Below are positions 1 to 6,920 of a stretch of DNA of 10,704 bases, one piece after another; the first letter of the stretch is position 1; each line of letters begins with the position of its first letter. Source of the DNA: Thermoplasmatota archaeon. Its GTDB lineage: Archaea > Thermoplasmatota > E2 > DHVEG-1. Position numbers and translations under genes: made by a program. Location of the stretch: NCBI GenBank assembly GCA_018334795.1, contig JAGXLH010000058.1, positions 1-10,704 of the forward strand, written 5' to 3'. The notes under the pieces were generated by a model, which worked only from the letters and a program-made list of their open reading frames with translations, did no database searches and was not told the origin of the DNA.

Positions 1-1442
1 GTCTTATCTTCGACTTTGATGGTGACTTCTCCAGAAATTTCATCTTTTAGTGGGTTACTTGCTGGTGGATCACTGATGTTTGGTCCTCGGTAGATTTCCA
101 CTGATGAATCTGCTTCTTTTGGGAAAATGAACATACTGTCATCGATATGGAATTTTTCAGGCATGCTCACGCCAGGATATGGAATTCCCATTTCCTCAAG
201 ATTTTGTGGTGGAGTAAATTCTCCAGTGAGAACTGCTGCTGCAGCGGTTTCAGGACTGACTAAATAGGCTTGAGCGCTTTTAGTCCCAGATCGTCCTAAA
301 AAGTTCCTGTTGCTTGTTCTTAGAGTAATCGCATCAGTTTTTGGTGCTTGGCTGTTTCCAATACAAAATCCACAAGCACTTTCTGCTATTCGTGCTCCTG
401 CATTAATGATTGAAGTAAGTCCTCCTTCCATGCTAATATTTTGAAGTACTTGCCGGGAACCGGGTGCAACAACAAAACTAACATCAGGATGTGCTGTTTT
501 TCCATCAACGATTTTTGCAACAGTCATTAAATCCCGGTATGATGAATTGGTACAACTCCCAACAGCGACTTGATCAACTTTCATTCCTGCAAGATTTTCA
601 ATGGATTCGATGTTTCCGGGGCTGTGTGGTGTGGATGCAAGTGGTTCGATTTTTCCTAAATCGATTTCTACAACTTGGTCGTATTCTGCATCCTCATCTG
701 CTTTCATTTCAATCCATTGATCTTCGCGGTCTTGCGATTTTAGAAAATCTTTAGTGACTTCATCACTTGGGAAAACTGATGTTGTGACACCACATTCTGC
801 GCCCATGTTGGTAATGGTTGCTCTGTCTGGAACTGATAAGTTTTTCACACCAGGTCCGCCGTATTCAAATACATATCCGACGTTTCCTTTGGTAGTGAAT
901 TTTTGAAGCATGGTGAGAACAACATCTTTTGCACTAATCCATGGTTTGAGTTTTCCAGTGAGATTTACTTTGATGACTTTTGGATAGGTTAAATAAAATG
1001 GTCCTCCAGCCATTGCTACGGCAACATCAAGTCCCCCTGCTCCTATGGCAATCATGCCTATTCCACCACCAGTTGGTGTGTGTGAATCTGATCCAAGTAG
1101 TGTTTTTCCGGGTCTTCCGAAGCGTTCTAAATGGACTTGATGGCAGATTCCGTTTCCAGCTCTTGAATAAATGATGCCATATTTTGCTGCCACTGTTTGT
1201 AAATATTTGTGATCATCAGCATTTTCAAAACCTTGTTGAACGGTGTTATGGTCGACGTAGCTCACAGAGAGTTCTGTTTTGATTTTAGGTACGTTCATAG
1301 CTTCGAATTGAAGGTATGCCATGGTACCTGTTGCATCTTGTGTGAGTGTTTGATCGATTTTTATTCCTACTTCCTCCCCTGGTTTTGGGGTGCCGTCAAC
1401 AATGTGTTTGTCAAGTATTTTTTTAGTTAATGATTTTCCCAT
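1..1442 (-). CDS. acn: Aconitate hydratase, Aquifex-type (partial, C-terminus beyond left edge)
   Basis: Cytosolic [4Fe-4S] enzyme that interconverts citrate and isocitrate via cis-aconitate. The 480 codons visible match the family of shorter prokaryotic aconitases (Aquifex type, usually about 640-660 residues). The N-terminus MGKSLTKKIL leads into IDQTLTQDATGTMAYLQFEA, then SYVDHNT, GNGICHQVHLERF and LLGSDSHTPTGGGIGM. The three cluster ligands are Cys297 in VGSCTNSS and Cys357 and Cys360 in CGFCIGN. RTSNRNFLGRSGT, near residue 385, is the usual substrate-phosphate/arginine segment. The visible part stops where the C-terminal swivel domain should begin, so the last quarter lies outside the window. 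The ATG at 1442 is supported by an SD-like GAGAGG (1451-1456 on the minus strand), 8 nt upstream. It is divergent from the regulator at 1659. The family is near certain; isopropylmalate/homoaconitate specificity is unlikely given the strong Aquifex-type match. Confidence 0.95.
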   Translation of the reverse strand, partial: MGKSLTKKILDKHIVDGTPKPGEEVGIKIDQTLTQDATGTMAYLQFEAMNVPKIKTELSVSYVDHNTVQQGFENADDHKYLQTVAAKYGIIYSRAGNGICHQVHLERFGRPGKTLLGSDSHTPTGGGIGMIAIGAGGLDVAVAMAGGPFYLTYPKVIKVNLTGKLKPWISAKDVVLTMLQKFTTKGNVGYVFEYGGPGVKNLSVPDRATITNMGAECGVTTSVFPSDEVTKDFLKSQDREDQWIEMKADEDAEYDQVVEIDLGKIEPLASTPHSPGNIESIENLAGMKVDQVAVGSCTNSSYRDLMTVAKIVDGKTAHPDVSFVVAPGSRQVLQNISMEGGLTSIINAGARIAESACGFCIGNSQAPKTDAITLRTSNRNFLGRSGTKSAQAYLVSPETAAAAVLTGEFTPPQNLEEMGIPYPGVSMPEKFHIDDSMFIFPKEADSSVEIYRGPNISDPPASNPLKDEISGEVTIKVEDK

Positions 1443-1450
1443 ATGTCTAG

Positions 1451-1500
1451 CCTCTCTTTTTTTTGGGATTTTTCGGAGAAATACATGAATATTTAATAAA
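1451..1500 (-). promoter_or_regulatory. Putative aconitase promoter (TATA box) and SD
   Basis: On the minus strand the sequence TTTATTAAAT (plus coordinates 1491-1500) resembles an archaeal TATA box, preceded by a purine-rich GAAAAC that could be the BRE. A start about 25 nt downstream would fall near 1468, giving a leader of roughly 26 nt that contains GAGAGG at 1451-1456, 8 nt from the ATG. Pattern recognition only, in an AT-rich background. Confidence 0.45.
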
Positions 1501-1541
1501 TGTTTTCATTACTAATTCGTCAATTAACTAATTAACAAGAG

Positions 1542-1556
1542 TTTTAATTGTTAAAA
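1542..1556. repeat. 15-bp palindrome TTTTAA-TTG-TTAAAA in divergent promoter region
   Basis: Perfect 6-bp arms with a 3-nt centre, lying between the divergent aconitase and regulator genes. Just upstream, ATTAAC is repeated directly at 1523-1528 and 1531-1536. The symmetry and location suit an operator for a dimeric winged-helix protein, possibly the neighbouring regulator. AT-rich palindromes arise easily by chance, so this is a candidate only. Confidence 0.35.
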
Positions 1557-1620
1557 TGATTATTTTTGGCTTTATTAATCTCTTTTTTACAATATACATA
1601 TTTGGATGTGGGTAAAATGA

Positions 1621-1634
1621 GAAAAATATATTAA
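1621..1634 (+). promoter_or_regulatory. Putative promoter of the 1659 regulator (BRE/TATA)
   Basis: GAAAAA directly followed by TATATTAA (1627-1634) looks like an archaeal BRE plus TATA box. Transcription would start about 25 nt downstream, near 1655-1659, which coincides with the GTG start codon. No convincing SD lies before that GTG, so a leaderless mRNA is the simplest reading. Confidence 0.5.
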
Positions 1635-1658
1635 AGATGGTTTACATTCCGTCCAGGT

Positions 1659-2708
1659 GTGAAATCTATTTCATTGACTCCTAATGAACAACGAGTGTTA
1701 TATGGATTAGTGCGGTATCCCAGTTTAAATGATAGTGAGCTCTCTGAAAAAATTAATGTTAAACTTTCTACATTAACCTCTATCAAAAGGCGATTGCATG
1801 ATCAAAACGTATTTCGCCAGATGTTAGTGCCATTATTAAATAGACTTGGCAGTGAACTGCTGGCTGTAATTTATACTCAATTTAATCCGGTTATTCCCCT
1901 TGAGGAACGAGTCTCAATAACCAAGAAAACAATTGAGGTTTTTGATGAGATCTTTTTTTCAACTGGTGAACAAGAAAAAGGTTTTTCTATTAGTTTAGCA
2001 AAGAATTACTCGAGCATTGGCCGAATTGATGATATTCGAACTGAAACCTTCGGATCGCTTGGTTTGTTAGAAAAAGAGTATCCAAGTGAAGTTATTTTCC
2101 CTTTTGAATCTAGTGAGATTATCCGGTTTTTTGATTTTAGTCGGGTTCTTCAATCTATGTTTAATATCGAAGATGCTGATGAACGCAAATCAGATGGTCA
2201 TGACTTTGACATGGATCAGGTACATTCACTATCCTCAAAGGAAAAGAAAGTGTATACTGCGTTGATTCAATATCCTACAGCGACAACACAGCAGATTGGA
2301 GAGATCGTTGGATTATCCAGGCATACGGTTTCAAGGATGAAGAAAAAGTTTTTTGATTTGCACTTATTAAAACATTTAACCATTCCGGATTTAAAACAGC
2401 TCGGCTTTGAAATTCTTTCTTTTTATCATTATCAGTTTAGTCCCGGTAAAGCACCAAGTATTGAGGATATTATGTATTTGGATGCTTCATCCACTGTTTT
2501 TCTAGCTCGTCGTAAGTATGAACTCGTAATGGTGTCTGCGTATCAAACATATCAGGAATATAAGGAAGATAAGATGAAAAAGATTCGTTTTTTGAAGGAA
2601 AATGACTTTATTTCATATACTCCACTTGTTCGTAAGTATATGTTTGAACGTATGGTTTTTATGAAAAATTTTGTTTTTCATCCAATTGCAAATAAAATTA
2701 TCGAATAA
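1659..2708 (+). CDS. Transcriptional regulator with two tandem winged-helix/effector-like units
   Basis: Cytoplasmic 349-residue protein, probably a DNA-binding regulator. Residues 6-78 and 191-263 align without gaps and share about 19 identities by eye. Both begin with LT/LS, carry a YP pair after the first helix (RYPS and QYPT), and have a recognition-helix segment (STLTSIKRR and HTVSRMKKK). Both then show P-L-LG-E-L and Q-F-P. This is the architecture of Lrp/MarR-like winged helices. Each is followed by an alpha/beta stretch (about 85-170 and 275-345) that may be an effector or dimerisation domain. The two halves are therefore an internal duplication, the second slightly shorter. The start is GTG; the frame is closed upstream by a stop at 1632. 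It lies divergent from aconitase and directly upstream of acetyl-CoA synthetase, which suggests control of acetate or central carbon genes. The ligand and targets are unknown; no enzymatic motif is seen. Confidence 0.8.
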   Translation: MKSISLTPNEQRVLYGLVRYPSLNDSELSEKINVKLSTLTSIKRRLHDQNVFRQMLVPLLNRLGSELLAVIYTQFNPVIPLEERVSITKKTIEVFDEIFFSTGEQEKGFSISLAKNYSSIGRIDDIRTETFGSLGLLEKEYPSEVIFPFESSEIIRFFDFSRVLQSMFNIEDADERKSDGHDFDMDQVHSLSSKEKKVYTALIQYPTATTQQIGEIVGLSRHTVSRMKKKFFDLHLLKHLTIPDLKQLGFEILSFYHYQFSPGKAPSIEDIMYLDASSTVFLARRKYELVMVSAYQTYQEYKEDKMKKIRFLKENDFISYTPLVRKYMFERMVFMKNFVFHPIANKIIE

Positions 2709-2713
2709 TATTC

Positions 2714-2730
2714 AAATAATACAATTATTT
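2714..2730 (+). terminator. Weak AT hairpin after the regulator, possible terminator
   Basis: AAATAAT-ACA-ATTATTT is a perfect 7-bp inverted repeat, 5 nt after the regulator stop codon and running into a short T tract. It has no G-C pairs, so a stable RNA hairpin is doubtful. The T tract itself may serve as an archaeal termination signal. Confidence 0.3.
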
Positions 2731-2767
2731 TTAGTTAATATTTCAATCTGAATAATGTAACAATTTG

Positions 2768-2796
2768 TTGGAAAAACATCACAAAAATTGGAAAAA
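2768..2796. repeat. Direct repeat TTGGAAAAA, 20-bp period, upstream of acs
   Basis: TTGGAAAAA occurs at 2768-2776 and again at 2788-2796, exactly 20 bp apart, which is about two helical turns. A weaker TGAAAA follows near 2811. They lie roughly 70-100 bp upstream of the first TATA candidate for acs, a position suited to a regulator binding as tandem dimers on one DNA face. This is inference from spacing alone. Confidence 0.3.
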
Positions 2797-2863
2797 AGGT
2801 AAAAAATAACTGAAAATACTTACCAAAATTACAAAAAAATAGAAGCCACAATATGAAAAATTA

Positions 2864-2933
2864 CTTATACTGTAATGATATTTCGCCCCTCCCAAATAGA
2901 GGATTAAGAAACTCCAATTCAATCCTATAAAAA
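2864..2933 (+). promoter_or_regulatory. Two TATA-box candidates for acs
   Basis: CTTATACT at 2864-2871, preceded by the A-rich GAAAAATTA, would place the transcript start near 2893 and give a leader of about 165 nt. TATAAAAA at 2926-2933 would place it near 2955 and give a leader of about 100 nt. Either leader is much longer than those inferred for the other genes. The sequence does not decide between them. Confidence 0.4.
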
Positions 2934-2996
2934 AAGAAAATATTGGGGGAGTAAAAAAACCAAGAAAACTCATCATCTCTATTTTTAGAGATGTTG
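2889..2996 (+). promoter_or_regulatory. Potentially structured acs 5' leader
   Basis: Complementary segments can pair in order. CTCCC (2889-2893) plus AATA (2895-2898) can pair with TATT (2941-2944) plus GGGAG (2947-2951). Inside this, AGGATT (2900-2905) pairs with AATCCT (2921-2926). A separate hairpin follows: CATCTCTA (2974-2981), loop TTTT, TAGAGATG (2986-2993), extendable by CA/TG at 2971-2972 and 2995-2996 across one mismatch. The last hairpin is the strongest and could equally be a palindromic DNA operator. The outer stem forms only if transcription begins before about 2889, earlier than the best TATA candidate implies. No known riboswitch class is recognised. Confidence 0.35.
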
Positions 2997-3043
2997 AATG
3001 GTTGACTTCAAAAAAAACAAACCCAATAACAATATACACCCTA

Positions 3044-3049
3044 GGAGGT
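3044..3049 (+). promoter_or_regulatory. Strong SD GGAGGT that fixes the acs start
   Basis: GGAGGT lies 9 nt before the ATG at 3059 and matches the anti-SD end of archaeal 16S rRNA. It supports ATG 3059 over an in-frame TTG at 3002. The 19 residues added by the TTG start look like untranslated leader and include the SD itself. Confidence 0.85.
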
Positions 3050-3058
3050 AAGAAAATA

Positions 3059-5017
3059 ATGGCGGAAGAAGACATTACAGTCTTAATGGATGAAAAACGA
3101 ATTTTTAAACCATCCAAAGATTTTGTTGAAAAAACAAACGTAAAGCAGTGGATGAAAGAACACAACATTGACAGTTTAGAAGAATTATACAAAAAAACAG
3201 ATGATTACAAATGGTTCTGGAAAGAAATGGCAGATGAAATTCTTGAATTCTACGAACCATACGACAATGTCCTCGACTGGGACTCACCATTCGCAAAATG
3301 GTTTACTGGCGGAAAATACAATATTGTACACGATGCATTAGACAAACACGCAAAAGGACCAAATAAGGATAAAGTCGCATATTACTTTGAAAGCGAACCT
3401 GGAGATGCTGACAAAGAACTTACGTATCATGATTTATATGTGGAAGTCAACAAACTTGCAAACGCAATGAAAAAACTCGGCATCAAAAAAGGAGATCGAG
3501 TCGGCATTTACATGCCAATGATTGCAGAACTTCCAATCGCAATGCTTGCAACTGCAAAACTTGGAGCAGTTCATTCTGTTGTTTTCTCTGGATTCAGTGC
3601 ACAAGCATTTAGAGATCGAGTCAATGATTGCGAAGCAAAACTTGTGATTACTTGTGATAGTTTCTATCGACGTGGCAAAAAAGTCCCATTAAAATCACAA
3701 ACTGATGAAGCACTTGAAGACGCACCAACCGTTGAACATTCCATCGTTTACAAACGAACTGGTGATGAAGTTGATTGGACTGATGACCGCGATCTTTGGT
3801 GGAATGAAATCGTCAAAGATGAACCTGAAGAATGTGAAACCGTCAAAACTGATGCAAACGATCCATTATTCTTCCTGTATACCTCTGGAACAACAGGTAA
3901 ACCAAAAGGAATAATCCATGCACATGCAGGATATGCTCTTGGTACTGCAACAACCCTTAAATGGGTTTTTGATATCAAAGACGATGATGTATATTGGTGT
4001 GCAGCTGATATTGGGTGGATTACCGGACACTCATACATTGTATATGCACCATTAATCCTTGGATCAAGCTCAATTATTTATGAAGGAGCACCAAATCATC
4101 CAGGCCCAGATCGATGGTGGGAAATCGTTGAAAAATACAAAGTCAGTGTGTTATATACCTCTCCAACTAGCGTTCGATTATTTATGAAATTTGGAGAAGA
4201 ATGGCCAGAAAAACATAATCTTAATTCACTTCGCTTACTTGGATCTGTTGGAGAACCAATCAATCCAGAAGCATGGATGTGGTATTACAAACATATCGGT
4301 GGAGAAAAATGCCAGATTATGGATACCTGGTGGCAAACAGAAACCGGTCACTTTGCAATCACGCCACTTCCACTCACTCCATTAAAACCTGGTTCAGCAA
4401 CAAAATCATTCCCTGGTGTTTCAGCTGATGTTTACAACGAAAACGGAGAACCAATCACCAACGCTGGTGGAAACCTTGTACTTACCCATCCATGGCCAGG
4501 TATGCTTCGTGGTATTTACAAAAATCCAGAACGATATAGAAATACGTACTGGAGTAAATTCGATGATATTTATCTTGCCGGCGATGTTACTCGAAAAGAT
4601 TCTGATGGATACTTCTGGATTCAAGGCCGAGCCGATGATGTGCTTAATGTTTCAGGTCATCGTATTGGAAACAGTGAAGTTGAATCTGCATTGGTCAGTC
4701 ATGATAAAGTGGCTGAATCAGCTGTTGTTGGAAAACCCCATGATCTTAAAGGTGAATCAATCACTGCATATGTGGTATTGAAAACAAATGTGGAACCATC
4801 TGATGCATTGAAACAAGAACTTCGAACTCATGTTGGTGAAGAAGTGGGAAAAATAGCCCGTCCAGATGAAATCTGGTTTGTTACTGATGTACCAAAAACT
4901 CGAAGTGGAAAGATCATGCGTCGGGTTATCCGATCTAAAGCACTTGGAAAAGAAGTTGGCGATACCTCAACGCTTGCTAATCCAGAAGCAGTTGATGAAA
5001 TCGATAAAGCACAATAA
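3059..5017 (+). CDS. acs: Acetyl-CoA synthetase, AMP-forming
   Basis: Cytoplasmic enzyme that activates acetate with ATP and CoA to acetyl-CoA, AMP and pyrophosphate, via acetyl-adenylate. The 652-residue length (from ATG 3059) is typical of Acs. Adenylate-forming motifs, in this numbering: YTSGTTGKPKG at 274-284 (phosphate loop); DTWWQTETG at 422-430, where Trp425 matches the acetate-pocket Trp414 of Salmonella Acs; AGD with Asp509 for the ribose; GRADD with Arg524 near the domain hinge; SGHR with Arg535; and RSGKIMRR with Lys618, the catalytic lysine that is reversibly acetylated in bacterial homologues. The conserved acetate-pocket tryptophan argues against a longer acyl substrate. The gene is monocistronic, with its own promoter region, a strong SD and a T-rich terminator. 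Many codons end in C or A and arginine is mostly CGA, which may reflect high expression. It lies next to a duplicated winged-helix regulator. Confidence 0.97.
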   Translation: MAEEDITVLMDEKRIFKPSKDFVEKTNVKQWMKEHNIDSLEELYKKTDDYKWFWKEMADEILEFYEPYDNVLDWDSPFAKWFTGGKYNIVHDALDKHAKGPNKDKVAYYFESEPGDADKELTYHDLYVEVNKLANAMKKLGIKKGDRVGIYMPMIAELPIAMLATAKLGAVHSVVFSGFSAQAFRDRVNDCEAKLVITCDSFYRRGKKVPLKSQTDEALEDAPTVEHSIVYKRTGDEVDWTDDRDLWWNEIVKDEPEECETVKTDANDPLFFLYTSGTTGKPKGIIHAHAGYALGTATTLKWVFDIKDDDVYWCAADIGWITGHSYIVYAPLILGSSSIIYEGAPNHPGPDRWWEIVEKYKVSVLYTSPTSVRLFMKFGEEWPEKHNLNSLRLLGSVGEPINPEAWMWYYKHIGGEKCQIMDTWWQTETGHFAITPLPLTPLKPGSATKSFPGVSADVYNENGEPITNAGGNLVLTHPWPGMLRGIYKNPERYRNTYWSKFDDIYLAGDVTRKDSDGYFWIQGRADDVLNVSGHRIGNSEVESALVSHDKVAESAVVGKPHDLKGESITAYVVLKTNVEPSDALKQELRTHVGEEVGKIARPDEIWFVTDVPKTRSGKIMRRVIRSKALGKEVGDTSTLANPEAVDEIDKAQ

Positions 5018-5029
5018 ACATTTCATCAA

Positions 5030-5049
5030 TTTTTCTTTTTTCTTTTTTT
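5030..5049 (+). terminator. T-rich terminator of acs
   Basis: Twenty bases with eighteen T, broken only by two C, begin 12 nt after the acs stop codon. There is no hairpin ahead of the tract. This is the usual form of intrinsic termination in archaea, where T runs alone suffice. It separates acs from the convergent peptidase gene, whose stop codon is at 5065-5067. Confidence 0.75.
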
Positions 5050-5064
5050 ATCTTTAAAATCAAT

Positions 5065-6735
5065 TTATTGGTTTACTATTTTGTTTATGATTTGATAAAA
5101 GAAAGGACAGTGTTCTAAAAATTTATTCATCCAGTTAGGTAAATATGATATTTGTTTTGTTTGTGGTGTGGCTATTGAGATGGGGATGACTTCGAAATCA
5201 TTTGGACTATTCGTATTAATAATTTTTATCCCTCCTGTAAACGTTTTTGATTTCTCTGAAGGTATTTCAATATTAACCGTGATTTCATTTTCTCCTTGAT
5301 CTGGAGTTAAATCATTACCTTGTTCTTCAGAGAACTCCCATATTCCCCAATCTGGATATGATTCGATTTTCCAATCTAAAAGAGAATCCGAATCTCCCTT
5401 GTTTTGAATAATAAAACTACCATTAACTGGTGAACCTGGAGTTATATCTGTAAGCTGAATCGATCCACTTGTGGTTAAATCAGCAGCATCCATTGGGACA
5501 AGAATATCTACGATTACTCCTTCAATGAATGTTAATTCATACGGAAGTTCATCTGGAAGATCATACCATCCATCAAATGATCCACCCCAACCGAAATTCA
5601 AATGATAACAGTCATCTGTGTTATACCCATCGATGATAAGGTTATGTCCTGCATTCCATGCTTCATTGACAATTGCTAGATGAACCGGTAACCCAATTTT
5701 CACATTTTGGATAATATAATCATATATCTCTTCATCTTCTGAAGTTAATAATTCGATTTGTTCACAATTAAATTTTTGATATGCCTCATGTGCTTGAGAG
5801 ACACCAAAGGTTCCTGATCCTTGTGGTGAATACACTTGTGTTGCAGCGGTTCCACAGGCAAAGATAAGCGCTGCTTTATCCACGTCTGTTAATAGAATGT
5901 TTTGATTAAAATGTGTTTGAATTGTTTCTAGATAAGTGTTTAATTCTGGGAATGAGGGGAATCCATATTCTTGGTAATCATCATCAATTCGAAATCGTTG
6001 TCCATAATTATGCGTGTAATCATCAGTGTCATTGAAGAAGACGCCATTTATCGTCTGATGATAATTAAGGATTTGAGCTATTGCTACTGCAGGACAACCA
6101 GCAACACCTCGTGTATTACTTTCTAAGTCTATTGGACATAAATCATTGTATGGTGAATCCTGATGCCATTGGGTTTCAATCCATCCTTCAGTTGAGGAAT
6201 AACCTTTCGGGGGCCATTGTTCACTGACCGTTGTGGAATGAACAGATAAAGAATTTGATAGTACCTTGTTCCATTCACGTTTATGAATTGTTTTTTCACT
6301 AGAATGGATTCGTTGTTTCAGATCTGTTGTAATGAATTCAATAAACATATCATGTTCGTCTGAATTTTGATTAAATGATGAAGTAAAAGAATAACCAATA
6401 ATTGGTGGAAGCATATAATTTGAAGTAATAATCATAAACCCAGTTGGTTTTAATGTTACAACATAAAAAAGTGAACGATGATCTATTTGATCATAATAAG
6501 CAATGATGGTCTCTAAGGAATACTTATTTATATCGAGAAGATTTAGTTTTTGCTCTACGATTGATGTTATCTGTTCCTTATTCAAATGTAGGTGAGTAGT
6601 TGATGTAGTATTAAGATTTATTTCTTGAGCTGGGGAAAATAATGAGGTGGTCAAAAGGATGCTTATTGAGAAAAAAATTAGCAAATATTTATACCAAATA
6701 ATTTTATACATAAAAATAATAATAAAAAATTTCAT
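5065..6735 (-). CDS. Secreted C10-family (streptopain-like) cysteine peptidase
   Basis: Exported cysteine protease of 556 residues. An N-terminal signal or anchor is visible at about 18-33. ATG 6711 (Met9) would give a cleaner signal peptide than ATG 6735, and neither has an SD. Residues about 50-145 resemble the C10 propeptide/Spi-type domain, with LFYVVTLKPTGFMIITSN and LPPIIGYS. The catalytic domain (about 170-415) begins WIETQWHQDSPYND. The nucleophile is Cys214 in VAGCPAVAIAQIL, and the catalytic His364 lies in AGHNLIIDGY. The characteristic FGWGGSFDGWYDL follows at 381-393. Residues about 425-525 form a beta-rich Ig-like module (DWKIESYPDWGIWEF, FTGGIKIINTNSP). A short helical tail, FLEHCPFFYQIINKIV, ends the protein and may be an anchor or sorting signal. 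Propeptide removal probably activates it outside the cell. C10 peptidases are known mainly from bacteria, so transfer is possible. Convergent with acs and divergent from fumarase. Confidence 0.9.
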   Translation of the reverse strand: MKFFIIIFMYKIIWYKYLLIFFSISILLTTSLFSPAQEINLNTTSTTHLHLNKEQITSIVEQKLNLLDINKYSLETIIAYYDQIDHRSLFYVVTLKPTGFMIITSNYMLPPIIGYSFTSSFNQNSDEHDMFIEFITTDLKQRIHSSEKTIHKREWNKVLSNSLSVHSTTVSEQWPPKGYSSTEGWIETQWHQDSPYNDLCPIDLESNTRGVAGCPAVAIAQILNYHQTINGVFFNDTDDYTHNYGQRFRIDDDYQEYGFPSFPELNTYLETIQTHFNQNILLTDVDKAALIFACGTAATQVYSPQGSGTFGVSQAHEAYQKFNCEQIELLTSEDEEIYDYIIQNVKIGLPVHLAIVNEAWNAGHNLIIDGYNTDDCYHLNFGWGGSFDGWYDLPDELPYELTFIEGVIVDILVPMDAADLTTSGSIQLTDITPGSPVNGSFIIQNKGDSDSLLDWKIESYPDWGIWEFSEEQGNDLTPDQGENEITVNIEIPSEKSKTFTGGIKIINTNSPNDFEVIPISIATPQTKQISYLPNWMNKFLEHCPFFYQIINKIVNQ

Positions 6736-6765
6736 ATTAATGATTTTCTATTATTTTTTTTGCGT

Positions 6766-6776
6766 TATTTTTAAAA
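6766..6776 (-). promoter_or_regulatory. Putative TATA box of the peptidase gene
   Basis: On the minus strand TTTAAAAATAA lies about 31-41 nt before ATG 6735. A start 25 nt downstream would fall near 6745, giving a leader of about 10 nt and no SD. Weak evidence in this AT-rich context. Confidence 0.35.
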
Positions 6777-6808
6777 GATTTTGTGATATTATAGAAACTA
6801 ATTGGTTC

Positions 6809-6823
6809 TTATCTATAAGATAA
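6809..6823. repeat. 15-bp palindrome TTATCT-ATA-AGATAA between peptidase and fumarase
   Basis: Perfect 6-bp arms around a 3-nt centre, sited between the divergent peptidase and fumarase genes and about 74 bp beyond the peptidase start. Size and symmetry suit a dimeric repressor or activator site. It has the same 6-3-6 geometry as the palindrome at 1542-1556 but a different sequence. No protein can be assigned. Confidence 0.35.
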
Positions 6824-6920
6824 ACGGATTTGTCTAAACTCTTTTCAATTATTTTGGATTACTAGTTTCTGGTGCAAAAGTTGTTTATGCTAAAACTGTA
6901 TTTATTGTATTGTTAGACGT

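Larger units (their letters stand above)
2709..3058 (+). other. Gene-free 350-bp stretch upstream of acs
   Basis: No convincing gene lies here. A hydrophobic minus-strand open frame (2779-3192) overlaps the start of acs and looks like an antisense artefact. The stretch holds the weak hairpin, the 20-bp direct repeats, two TATA-like boxes, a potentially folded leader, an 8-bp hairpin and the acs ribosome-binding site, each listed separately. It is the longest intergenic region in the window. Confidence 0.7.

Noticed and set aside
491..1430. Three plus-strand open frames (491-754, 980-1174, 1209-1430)
   Set aside because: They run antisense to the clear aconitase reading frame and encode no recognisable domain.
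2991..3005. Tiny upstream open frame MLNG in the acs leader
   Set aside because: Only four codons, no SD, and it overlaps the hairpin arm; nothing supports translation.
3002..3058. Longer acs start at TTG 3002
   Set aside because: The added 19 residues span the strong SD at 3044-3049, and the ATG at 3059 is correctly spaced from it and gives the normal Acs length.
2779..3192. Minus-strand 137-codon open frame rich in Phe, Ser and Ile
   Set aside because: Its hydrophobic look comes from reading A-rich DNA antisense; it overlaps the SD and first 130 bases of acs and has no family resemblance.
3705..5057. Several short open frames in other frames across acs
   Set aside because: Shadows of the long, motif-complete acs frame.
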